A stretch of 19,937 bases of DNA from Karstenula rhodostoma CBS 690.94 (Eukaryota > Ascomycota > Dothideomycetes > Pleosporales > Didymosphaeriaceae), in the NCBI GenBank assembly GCA_010093485.1, contig MU001493.1:2969815-2989751 (forward strand). The letters run 5' to 3'. Below the pieces are notes generated by a model. That model was not told the DNA's origin. It searched no databases and worked only from the letters and a program-made list of their open reading frames with translations. The translations under genes and the position numbers were made by a program. Shown here piece by piece: positions 11,637-19,937 of the stretch (position 1 is the first letter of the stretch; every line of letters starts with the position of its first letter).

Positions 11637-11643
11637 AAAAAAA
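11637..11643 (+). other. Probable +1 frame change in the helicase at a run of A
   Basis: The helicase core reads in frame 1 up to about 11634. The recognisable C-terminal Cys-rich part reads in frame 0 from about 11646. The seven-A run between them is the simplest place for a one-base slip. The sequence after it decodes to a low-complexity Ser/Thr/Asn stretch. A small intron here is an alternative. RIP makes only transitions, so this indel is a separate event or an assembly error. Confidence 0.4.
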
Positions 11644-12641
11644 TAGCTATTAGTAGTACTAATACTAATACTAATATACTAGAGTCTATTATTTTTATAT
11701 ATTTTAATACCCTATAGCTATACTTATAGGGATATAATAATATCTATAAAATAACTCTCTTTTTAAAATAAGTTTATACCTATATAGCCCTAATATACTA
11801 CCCTAATTTATAAATAGTAAGTTCCCTATTATATATATTTTTTATTTCTACTAAATAAAGAAGAGAACTTAATTTCTTTATATAAAATACTAATAATACT
11901 AGTAAATTATATATTAAATTATTCTATAATAAATTATCTACTTATATAGCCTACTAGAGGCTATATTATATTACCTACTTTATTAAAGGAAACCTATTTA
12001 AATATAGACGGGATTAGTATACTAGTACTAATAGTAGCTAAGCTAAGTATATTAGGGATACTATTATAACCTATTAGTATATTATAAATAATAAATAAAT
12101 AAAGGGTAACTACTAGTTCTATTTAATACCTATTAACTACTATCTAGAATAGATATTTCTAAAAATAAGTAAAATAAAGACTACTCTAGCCTAATAAAGT
12201 CTCTATATTAATAAATATATAATTTATAATATTTAGACTATTCTTTAAAATAAATATAAAGCTATATATTCTAAATAAATTAATAAAATTAAGGAAATAG
12301 AGAGAGATAAATAAAATATAAATTTACTATATAATTTTAGAATATACTTTATAAAGATAGTTAATTTTAGAAATAACTATAAAGTAGGAAGAATTATCTT
12401 AAAACTAAACTAGATTATAAAAATATACCTTATATTAAAATAGTATAACTAACTACTTCTATTATATACCTAAAATAGGAACTAGAATATAAAAGGACTA
12501 GATATATAATAAAAAGGATAGTAATATTATATATTTATATTTTACTAAACTAATAACTAGGTAATATATAAGGGATATTTTTATAGGGGGATATAAATAA
12601 ATTAATACTTTACCTAATTCTAAATAAAGTATAATTATTTC

Positions 12642-12666
12642 TTACTTAGGTTTTTTACCTAGGTAA
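12642..12666. repeat. Hairpin downstream of the helicase relic
   Basis: The left arm 12642-12651 (TTACTTAGGT) and right arm 12657-12666 (ACCTAGGTAA) pair at 9 of 10 positions around a TTTTT loop. The single mismatch is what a C-to-T change at 12646 would give, so the ancestral stem was probably perfect. It lies about 230 bp after the helicase end. A role in transcript ending is possible but not supported by more than position. Confidence 0.45.
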
Positions 12667-12980
12667 TATACTAGTTATATAATATAGGCTTAGTATAGGC
12701 GAGTAAATAGAGTATTTAAATAAAATATATACTATTTAAATTCTTTATTCTTTTTACTCCTTACTTTTATTTATTCTATTTTTTAATACCCTTTTATTAT
12801 CTCTACTATAGTTTTTATTCCTATTACCCTTAGTTACTATAGTACCTCTAATATTATAAGTATAGTAACTAGTTAGATTTAGCTAGAAGAGATACTAGAT
12901 ATACTAAACTTTTCTAAGGACTTTTAAATAATATAGCCCTAGCTAATAGGCTACCTTTAACTAAATAAATAATAAGCTAG

Positions 12981-13000
12981 AAACTTTCCTATAAACCCCT
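12981..13000 (+). repeat. 20-bp direct repeat, left copy
   Basis: AAACTTTCCTATAAACCCCT is preceded by AGCTAG. The near-identical right copy is at 19579-19598, where AGCTAG also occurs just before, at 19561-19566. A third, more mutated version is at 15269-15288. The outer copies bound a block of about 6.6 kb that contains both unrecognised relic genes, so they may be end sequences of one element or copies of a dispersed short repeat. Confidence 0.6.
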
Positions 13001-13150
13001 ATAGTAATTACTAATTTAATATAGATTAGAATCTATTATAATAGAAATTAGTTTACTAATATTATTTAATATATAGTTTCCCTTTTTCTTTATTATTTCT
13101 TTTTTTCTATTTATAGAACTATACTAGTTTAATATATTTACTATATTTAC

Positions 13151-13360
13151 TATTATTATACTTCTATATTAGTATAGGGGAAATATTAAAAAATTTTCTA
13201 TATACTCTTATATACCTATAACTACTATACTTTTATACTAGTCTAAGAGGAGATATTAAAAAGTTTTCTATATATTTTTATATACCTATAACTACTATAC
13301 TCTTATACTAGTTTAAGGGGGAATATTAAAAAATTTTCTAAGTACCCCCTATATACCTAT
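13151..13360. repeat. Three tandem 70-bp repeats before the large relic gene
   Basis: Copies lie at 13151-13220, 13221-13290 and 13291-13360. Each contains TATTAAAAARTTTTCTA, exactly 70 bp apart at 13184, 13254 and 13324, and each ends in TATACCTAT. Copies 2 and 3 start ACTACTATAC; copy 1 is the most diverged. The array ends where the large reading frame becomes readable, so it fills the promoter or 5' leader position of that gene. Repeated upstream boxes of this kind may be regulatory, but tandem slippage alone would also produce them. Confidence 0.85.
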
Positions 13361-15268
13361 AATATATTATCTAATATAGATATCTCCTCTTTTAGTATTC
13401 TAGATTTAGAGAAATATATTAATAAATTTAGTTTTCTAAACTAGTATAATCTAGACTCTAATTAGCCTCTCTTACCTTAACTAGATTTAAGTAAAGCCAG
13501 TCTTACTATACCTAATCTAGCTATAAAGTAAAAATATACTAAATTACTAAATCTATATATTTTTACTTTCTAAGTATAAATTAAATATATAAATATTTTT
13601 TAAAACTTTTCTAACTACTCCCCTAGTAACTAATTACTAGATAATATACCTATTACTTTTTCTAAAGATAAAGTATTTAATAATAGTAATAGTAGAAATA
13701 TAAAAAATATAATAATTAATAAAATAGAAGTAATCTTAATTTATATAAATAAAACCCTATATATATTAGATTTAGTACTTTTTTTAAAGTAAATTACTAG
13801 TCCTAGGGATTTTACTAATAAGATATTTACTATATTTTCTAATACCTTTATCTAAATATATATTATAAACCCGCTTATTACTTTAGCCTATAAAGAAATT
13901 ATATAATATATTAAACTTAGTAAGTAGTTACTAAACCTAGATAGAATAGTTAAAGAGGATATTTTAAAAATAAATAAGATTTTATTACTTACTATTTTAT
14001 CTAAAATATAGTAATTCTAGAGTTTAGTATTCTATTAGATCTATTTTATAAAAAAGGTAGAGTATATTCTTATCTAACCTATATAATTATTCTTTAATTA
14101 AATAAAAATTAAGGGAGAAAATATAATCCTTATATACCTATAAATTAGTTATAAGATTATTCTATAATTAAACTAACCCTTTAATAAGGTATATACTCTT
14201 AAAAATTTAATAGTATTAATCTAAAAGGGTTATATAAAGATCCTTACTATATAAATATAGTCTAGTATAGTTAGAGTATAGGATAAAAAGACGAATATAT
14301 AAACTATCTAAAAGGTAGTTAATAATATTAGTTTTTAAAATATACCTTCTTATCTAGCTATAAAATAGTTAAAGGTTAGTAATCCTAACCCGATTTCTAA
14401 GCTAAAAAAGGATCTACTTATTTATAATAATACTATCCCTAGTATAGTAAAACTATAATATATTTAAAAGATATTAAATAAGGAAGTTTTTATATCTTTT
14501 CTAGCTAATATTAAAAAATAGGATACTTATACTTTATAGAATCTAACTACTAAGGTCTAGCTAGAGAAGTCTATATATTTATACCTAATAATAGTTTATA
14601 TAATAAATATAGATACTATAAAGTACTAATTATATAGAGCCTTTATTAATATACTCTAGAAATATATAAAATACTATCTATATAATATTAAGACTATTAT
14701 AAATTCTAATTATACTAAGAATCTAATTATCTATATAGCTAATAATTTTTATTAGAAATACTTAAAAATTATTTTACTAGTTTTCTAGCCTATAGTAGAG
14801 GATAGTATATTAGTATCCTATATACTAGAAATAATTACTAAAGAGAAAGTAAAAATAGTTTATAGAGATATAAAAAATACTATAGTAAAGGATAACTATA
14901 ATATACTATAAAGGAGTAAATAGGATAAAATAACTAATATAGTATTTCTTCCTACTAAGTAAATTAATAACTATAGTATAGAAATTTTTAAAATAGGTAA
15001 TAATAATAATATATTTACTTTAATATATTTTAAAGAGGTTTATACCTCTATATATATTATTAATATAAGGTATAAGTTAATACTATATATAATACTCTTT
15101 TTTAAATAGTAATAAATAGTTACTATAAAATAGGTAGCTAATATACTAGCTAGTATTAATAAAGTAGTATCTATTAAAAATAGAATTATTACTAATATAA
15201 TTAGATTAGATAAAATTATCTAAATAGGGGTAATTATACTTAAGGTATATTTCTAGTAAATTTATAGA

Positions 15269-15288
15269 AAACTTTTTTATAAACCCCC
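15269..15288 (+). repeat. Internal diverged copy of the 20-bp motif
   Basis: AAACTTTTTTATAAACCCCC differs from the copy at 19579 at two C-to-T positions. It lies inside the large relic gene, where it reads as part of a stretch decoding to KLFYEPPSYI. The copy at 19579 would read similarly in its own frame (KLSYKPP). The resemblance may therefore reflect a shared short peptide motif rather than a DNA element. Confidence 0.4.
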
Positions 15289-16324
15289 TAGTTATATTCT
15301 ATTCTATTTTACTAACTTATTATAAATTATACTAGATTATAAATATTATCTTAACCTAAAGCTTATTAATATCTATAAAAAGTAACCTACCTAGTCTATT
15401 ATAAACTCGAATTATAAGTAGTCTAGAAATAAATCTAGACTTTTTCTTTATTTTATCTCGACTAGACTTTACTATTAGATAGTAACTAAATTTATATAAA
15501 TATTAATTCGTTTTATTATTTTTATAATTTTTCCTAATAAGTTATTAGCTATATCTAGTTTTAAAATAGTTACTAGTTTCTTTAATATTAATTTAAGTAT
15601 TTAGAACTATAAAAATCCTTATAATTAGTATATTATTTTTATAGCCTTCTATAATTATATAGTAAAGTTTACTAGCCCCTATACTTTTTAGTCCTATATT
15701 AAGGAGAATATTAAATTATTTATTAAGGAAAATAGCTTTAAGTTAGATAAGTTTAATTTCTAGGACTATAAGATATAGTCTAATTCCCTATTAATTAAAC
15801 CCCTAAGTAAGTATATCTATACTTTTAATTATAAGTTTAGGCTAGTATTTTATAATAAGGTATAAGACTTTTTATAAAATTAGAACTTTATATAAAGGAC
15901 TATTTTATAGTTATATTTATATAGATTATTTTTATTATTAGACTATTCTATATTTAGGGGTATAGAAGATATTAGAAATTACTTAAAACTACTAAAGAAT
16001 CTAAACCTCCTTAATAAGTTTACTAAATAGAAGGAGGAATACTATAAGGAGTTAGTTAAAACTAGCTATATTATAGAATTCTATCTAGATTATAATAACT
16101 TTTACCTACTTAATAAAGAGGATTCTAAGTAAGTTTCCCTATAGAGAGGTTAGAAAATTTTCCTATATCCTCCTCTAATATATATTAATAATATATAATA
16201 TATACTTTAGGTTTTTATATAGTAACTAGATAGAGTTTATAATAAATACCCTAAGCCCTACTTATAATAAATAGATTATTTAAGAAAAGCTTATATAACT
16301 AATTATAGTATATTTTATATTTAA

Positions 16325-16350
16325 ATATAACTTTAATAGTATTATTATTT
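16325..16350 (+). other. Probable frame change or intron in the large relic gene
   Basis: Up to about 16325 the plus-strand frame 2 modulo 3 gives protein-like sequence (decoding to VYDKYPEPYL…IDYLREA). From about 16350 the protein-like sequence lies in frame 0 modulo 3. The exact point cannot be fixed because all frames carry TAA/TAG. A short intron whose splice signals have been mutated is as likely as an indel. Confidence 0.35.
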
Positions 16351-18324
16351 TTAGATCTAAAAATATTATTAATTAGTCTATTTTACTAAAGTATTATTAT
16401 ATTATTAAGTAAGTATTTATACTATTAAATAAGTATATCTATAATAACTAGTTTATATATTAGTTTAAGTATATATTTATAATATATAAAAGCTCTAATA
16501 GTTAAAATATTTCTATAATTAATACCTATACTTAAAAGACTATTTAGATTATTAAATTTTATCCTTTTCTTAGGTACCTATATATTAAGGTTAATATAGA
16601 GAAGTAATTTAAGGACTCTATATATAAATATAGTAATAATTACCTTAATTTAAAATATAATCTAAACTATAAATTCTAATTCTATAACTAGTTTCCTTTT
16701 TTTAAAGAGTATAATATACTTTCTAAGGATAGTCTAAAAGAATATAATAATTATATTTAATAATTATTTAAAAAGGTACTAGATATAGGTTATAATACTA
16801 TCCCTAATAATATTAATTAGAATAAGCTTAATAATATCTAGTTTACCTATAAATTCCTTAAGTACTTACTAAAAATATAAGTAATTATAGCCCTTATTAT
16901 AAATTAAACTCTAGTTTATAATAAAAAAATTATTTTATAGTTTTTTATACCCCTAATTTAGAAGCTTATTTAAGAGATTTTTAAACTATTAGAGTATATA
17001 CTATTTTTAGTTTACTCCTTTAATAGTATAGTTTAGTATAATTAGGTTTAATCTCTTTAGAATAATACTAAGACTAAAATTTATATCCTTTTTATATTCT
17101 TTTAAATATTTAGTACTAACTATAACCTCTAGAATAATAGTTATATTAATACTTTTATAAATTTCCCCTTAAACTAAAATATAGAGAACTAGACTCTTAG
17201 ATATTAATACTAAAATAGCTAATATTTAAATATATATTTTTTTTATATTACTATCTAAGAAATATATAGTATCTAGTAATATAAATAAGTTAATTTACTT
17301 AGAGATATTCTAGAAACTTTTCTATATATTCTCTATATAATAACTATTCTTATTAACTTTTCTAATAAAAATCTACTTACTTTACTAGTATTAATATCTA
17401 CTTTCTTTAACTATACTATTAAGGAAAATAGTATTAAGGAGTTTACTAAAACCTTTAATATTTTAGAAAATATTATTATTTAGATATATAAGAATATTCT
17501 AGATACTTTTATTAAAAGACCTAAGTATAATATAGCCCTTAATAATACTAATTATAAGTATCTCTTTATTTTTAGTAAATATACTATAAAGTTTATTAAA
17601 AAGAAATATAAAAATTATAAGTATTTTTTTAAATAGTAGCCTATTCTAGTTTTATTTTTTATTATAATATATACTTTTATAGCCTCTATTTTTATTAGGA
17701 CTATTACTAAAATATCTAGTTTTCTAAATAATTTTACTAAGAATATTATTAAATTAGGGTAGCTAGAATTAGATATATATAAAGTAGTCTAAATAAAAAA
17801 ATATAGTTTTAACCTAAATAATATCTTCTATACTAAGTCTATATTTAAGAAAAAAAAGAAATCTAATATAGCCTATCTTATAGACTATACTCTAAAGGTA
17901 AGTAATATACTATTTAAAATATAGGTAAAACTTAATAAATATACTAAAAATACTAGAATAGATTTATAAAATACTTATCTAACTATTATTCCTATATAAT
18001 ATAATAGTTTCTAGATATTTAATAATATCTATATAGAAATACTTAAGGCTACCTAAAAAACTAATATAAAGTAGAGTTCTAATAAGTAAATATTAAATAT
18101 TAAAAAGTATCTAGATAAGTATAGTATATAGGATATACTTAATTATATAAAATAATATTTAATATATTATTTACCTCCTAGTAATCTTATATCTTTAAAT
18201 ATATAAAAATATAGTTAGGTTATAAAATAAATTAAGGCCTATAAGGGTTTAAAGAATATAGACTATTTAACTATAATATTAAAAAAGTCTAGTAGAGATA
18301 GTAGAAAGAGAAAATAATAAATAA

Positions 18325-18478
18325 TAGAGATTAAAGTAAAGGATAAAAATTAAAATAGGGGATAGAGATTAAAATAAAAAATAAAAATTAAAATAGAATT
18401 ATAGTCTAGAACTATAAAATAATAGTAATAGAAATTAAAATAAAATTATAGTCTAGAACTATAAAATAATAATTAGTA
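18325..18478. repeat. Short tandem repeats after the large relic gene, two with hairpins
   Basis: Two 38-bp units (18325-18362 and 18363-18400) share GAGATTAAARTAAARRATAAA and AAATTAAAATAG. They run into two 47-bp units (18385-18431 and 18432-18478), each holding TTATAGTCTAGAACTATAA, a 7-bp stem (TTATAGT/ACTATAA) with a CTAGA loop. The repeats begin directly after the end of the large frame. Repeated hairpins just past a gene end could mark a 3' region, but no function can be assigned. Confidence 0.75.
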
Positions 18479-18671
18479 TAGATAATTCTAATCTATAGAT
18501 ATATTCTACTATTTACTTATATTTTTTTACTATAATATTAAGAATCTACTATAGTAGCCTTTACTATAACTTTTATTTTAAATAGTATAATCTAGTAATA
18601 TCTTATATACTATTATATAGGTAGATTTACTAAAATATTTATTTATAATTTAGTAATTACTTTATAACCTA

Positions 18672-18728
18672 TTTTTTTTTTTTTTTTTTCTTTTTTTTTC
18701 TTTCTTCTCTCTCCTTTTTTTTCTCTCT
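18672..18728. repeat. 57-nt polypyrimidine tract
   Basis: An uninterrupted run of C and T, T-rich at first and then CT-alternating (CTTTCTTCTCTCTCC), lies between the large relic and the smaller one. Cytosines here are always followed by C or T, so they are poor RIP targets, which explains why they survive. Tracts of this kind are common in fungal promoters, and this one sits about 40 bp before the next readable frame. Confidence 0.8.
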
Positions 18729-18765
18729 ACTACCTTTTCTAAATTACCTTTTTATCTACTATTCT

Positions 18766-19566
18766 ATAATATAAGTATATAATATATTTTAACTTTTCTA
18801 TAAATTATTTAATTCTAATAAGTACTTTACTAATTAATCTATAAAAGAGACTTATAATTACTAATAGTAAAATAATATCTATATTATTATTAGTATAATT
18901 TATAAAATATAAGAGGCTTTCTTTTTTAATAATATATACTATCTATTTCTTCTAGATAATTAAATAGAATTTAGTATTTCTAGAGATATAATAAAGAATA
19001 AAAAAGTAATCTTTTATATTACTAAACTCTAGTTTAGCTAATTAGAGGTATTTATAGTCTTAATACCCCTAGACCTATCTATATAGATATAGTACTAAGT
19101 AGTACTATCTATAAAAAAAAAGTATAGTATTACTTTACTTTTTAATAATATAGATATTAAAGTTAACTAGAATAAATTTATTTACCTCTATAATTATAAG
19201 GAAGATAGTCTTAAGTAGATAATACTATAAAAAAAGTATAATAAATATATTATAGATATTATAGTAAATATAATTTAAATAGCTAAAGATATATATTTTA
19301 CTAATTTAGTAAACTAGTTTATATAGTTAGAATTAGGTAATTTAGATAAGAAGTAAATATAAGTACTTAAAAAATATATACTTAAAAAGAAAAAAAGAGA
19401 GTAGCTATTTAGATACTTTAGTAATCTACTATTTATAATAAATAAACTTAGTAACTATTCTTATAATAATACTAGTAATAACTTTAATATATATAAGTAT
19501 TTTAGAATATATATTATAGAAAATCTAAATACCTTTATAGGTAATAGATAGGCTAGGTATAGCTAG
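18766..19566 (+). pseudogene. Second unrecognised relic gene in the right block
   Basis: I do not recognise the product. Frame 1 modulo 3 is protein-like from about 18766 to a TAG at 19564-19566, about 265 codons. It has former Gln/Arg/Trp codons as TAG/TAA and many former Asp and Glu codons as AAT/AAA. Decoded pieces include EFGISRDIIED, NKFVYLYDYEEDS, HIMDIMVDMI and a highly charged segment near 19360-19400 (EEHVPEEEERE-like). No domain motif is visible. The start is a guess at ATA as a former ATG; the TAG may be a former Gln or Trp codon. It follows the polypyrimidine tract and ends on the left arm of the 14-bp inverted repeat. Confidence 0.5.
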
Positions 19567-19600
19567 GGGGTTTATAGTAAACTTTCCTATAAACCCCCTA
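19564..19600. repeat. Perfect 14-bp inverted repeat with 9-nt loop
   Basis: Left arm 19564-19577 (TAGGGGGTTTATAG) and right arm 19587-19600 (CTATAAACCCCCTA) pair perfectly. The right half is the copy of the 20-bp motif also found at 12981-13000. The five G:C pairs make this the most stable hairpin I found in the window. It stands at the end of the second relic gene, so it could be a 3' hairpin or the end of the right-hand element. Confidence 0.8.
19579..19598 (+). repeat. 20-bp direct repeat, right copy
   Basis: AAACTTTCCTATAAACCCCC matches 12981-13000 at 19 of 20 positions, with AGCTAG upstream in both places. Here it forms the loop and right arm of the 14-bp hairpin. With the left copy it bounds the 6.6-kb block of unrecognised genes. 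Confidence 0.6.
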
Positions 19601-19619
19601 TCTAATCTTAAATATAATA

Positions 19620-19713
19620 TAATAATATAATATATAGTATTAGTATATAGATAGTATTAGTATTTAGAGTATATATAGGTATAGTTAGTATATAGTATTA
19701 GTATTTAAATTAT
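19620..19713. repeat. Short direct repeats of TAGTATTAGTAT
   Basis: TAGTATTAGTAT followed by ATAG or TTAG occurs three times in about 90 bp, with related TATAGGTATAG and TTAGTATATAG pieces between. It is a degenerate simple repeat between the hairpin and the less mutated right edge. No gene is visible in it. Confidence 0.6.
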
Positions 19714-19786
19714 AAATTAGTAGGGGGTAATTATTCTAGTAGAAGTAGAGAAGATTATATATAGGTATTAAATAGTATAAATCTAT

Positions 19787-19937
19787 TAACCACGTTCTAT
19801 ATTATTATAATACCCTATATATATAGGCCTCCTTACTTTAGGGCCCTAAGTGGGAAAATAATGGCCCGTGTATTCGCTAAAGTAAAAAAATACCTAGGCC
19901 TAAATTAAAAAAAATAATTTTAGTTACTAAAATATAC
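19787..19937. other. Right edge with normal dinucleotides and a nested inverted repeat
   Basis: In these 150 bp CpA, TpG (three), CpG (three) and an ATG reappear together, unlike anywhere else in the window. TTACTTTAG at 19833-19841 and CTAAAGTAA at 19877-19885 are perfect reverse complements. They lie inside a pair of AGGCCT sites at 19825-19830 and 19896-19901, with GGGCCC at 19841-19846. The arrangement could be the end of another element inserted after the RIP episode or simply DNA outside the repeated block. The end of the window cuts it short. Confidence 0.5.

Larger units (their letters stand above)
7640..12413 (+). pseudogene. Telomere-linked RecQ-like DNA helicase relic, copy B
   Basis: This is a mutated superfamily 2 helicase of the telomere-linked RecQ-like (TLH) family. 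One frame (codon starts equal to 1 modulo 3) can be followed from about 7.64 to 11.63 kb. The N-terminal part near 7960-8020 decodes to a Cys/His finger-like segment (…YNIFICxYxSC…HSHF…). At 10528-10554 the codons decode to VMGTGSGKS (Walker A), followed by TIVVVPLVALRSDLLHRC. The DECH box is at 10807-10818, SATLPP at 10906-10923, KVFIYVNL (motif IV) near 11101, GLDIPD at 11266-11283 and GRxGRNG at 11344-11364. Codons near 11530-11600 decode to FLDGN…LCDVC-like sequence. After a run of A at about 11637-11643 the frame moves by one. It then decodes a C-terminal Cys-rich region near 11950-12160 of the form CxxCxxPxxxC. Start and stop are approximate, since ATG and true stops are erased. The ancestral length would be about 1590 codons, usual for the family. 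Confidence 0.9.
12414..13150. other. Region between the helicase relic and the second block
   Basis: No gene is recognised in these roughly 740 bp. They hold a hairpin at 12642-12666 and the first copy of a 20-bp motif at 12981-13000. Between about 12861 and 12960 a short plus-strand reading, decoding to something like LEEILDxxNFSxDF, could be a small coding relic, but it is too short to judge. CpG survives at 12698. The true helicase stop may lie slightly further inside this region than 12413. Confidence 0.4.
13361..18317 (+). pseudogene. Relic of a very large unrecognised protein gene (about 1650 codons)
   Basis: I do not recognise this gene. A plus-strand frame (2 modulo 3) is readable from about 13361 to about 16325, with TAG/TAA only where Gln, Arg or Trp would be expected. 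It then continues in frame 0 from about 16340 to two TAA codons at 18315-18320. Decoded stretches look protein-like: acidic, with many former Asp and Glu codons and regular hydrophobic spacing. Examples are VEYILI, FTLMHFKEV, DEYLFIFS and VLVLFFIIIYTF near 17650, which could be a membrane or buried segment. I see no reverse transcriptase YxDD, DDE transposase, integrase, helicase or kinase motif. The frame change near 16.33 kb may be an intron or an indel. The start is taken as the first reading after the 70-bp repeats, where ATA could be a former ATG. The gene shares the block bounded by the 20-bp motif with the smaller relic downstream. Confidence 0.6.

Noticed and set aside
13361..18317. 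LTR or LINE retrotransposon polyprotein
   Set aside because: No reverse transcriptase YxDD, integrase, RNase H or zinc-knuckle pattern is seen in the decoded frame, and no long terminal repeats flank it within the window.
19564..19600. Telomeric repeat remnant (TTAGGG/CCCTAA)
   Set aside because: The G run is TAGGGGG in a single hairpin with no tandem TTAGGG units here or elsewhere in the window.
1..19937. Mitochondrial DNA because of the very high AT content
   Set aside because: CpA/TpG loss, the duplicated nuclear helicase with RIP-type differences and the lack of any tRNA or respiratory gene argue against it.

Overview
The window is an extremely AT-rich block from what looks like a filamentous ascomycete, most likely a subtelomere or AT-isochore, that has been almost completely mutated by repeat-induced point mutation (RIP). 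By eye I count only 7 CpA and 9 TpG dinucleotides in about 20 kb, TpA is everywhere, and plus-strand ATG occurs only twice (8521 and 19861). No gene here can be expressed as a normal protein. Ancestral coding regions can still be followed, because TAG/TAA mostly stand for former Gln, Arg or Trp codons, ATA for former Met codons, and AAT/AAA/AGT for former Asp/Glu/Gly codons.

Layout. Positions 1-5472 (copy A) and 5543-10978 (copy B) are a head-to-tail segmental duplication. Each copy starts with a 22-bp minisatellite (1-275; 5543-5772). This is followed by about 1.7 kb of upstream DNA, a pair of related palindromes (1924-2023; 7518-7617), and then a plus-strand reading frame. The copies are joined by about 70 bp holding a perfect 13-bp palindrome (5486-5512).

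The reading frame in copy B runs from about 7.64 to 12.41 kb. It decodes as a telomere-linked RecQ-like helicase (TLH family): a finger-like N-terminus, a Walker A decoding to VMGTGSGKS, DECH box, SATLPP, GLDIPD, GRxGRNG, then Cys-rich C-terminal segments. Copy A is the same gene, cut off just after motif III and interrupted at Walker A by a 139-bp insertion. It is also visibly more T-rich than copy B.

From about 12.97 to 19.60 kb lies a second block bounded by direct copies of a 20-bp motif. It holds three 70-bp tandem repeats (13151-13360), a relic of a very large gene that I do not recognise (13361-18317, about 1650 codons), short tandem repeats with hairpins, a polypyrimidine tract, and a second unrecognised relic (about 18766-19566) ending at a perfect 14-bp stem. 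The last 150 bp regain CA, TG, CG and an ATG, which suggests the right edge of the mutated block.

Together this reads as a telomere-associated repeat landscape: duplicated helicase units, minisatellites and a further repeated element, silenced and decayed by RIP. Nothing in the sequence allows a species assignment. Helicase assignments rest on aligned motifs in one frame; starts and stops are approximate because start and stop codons have been mutated.
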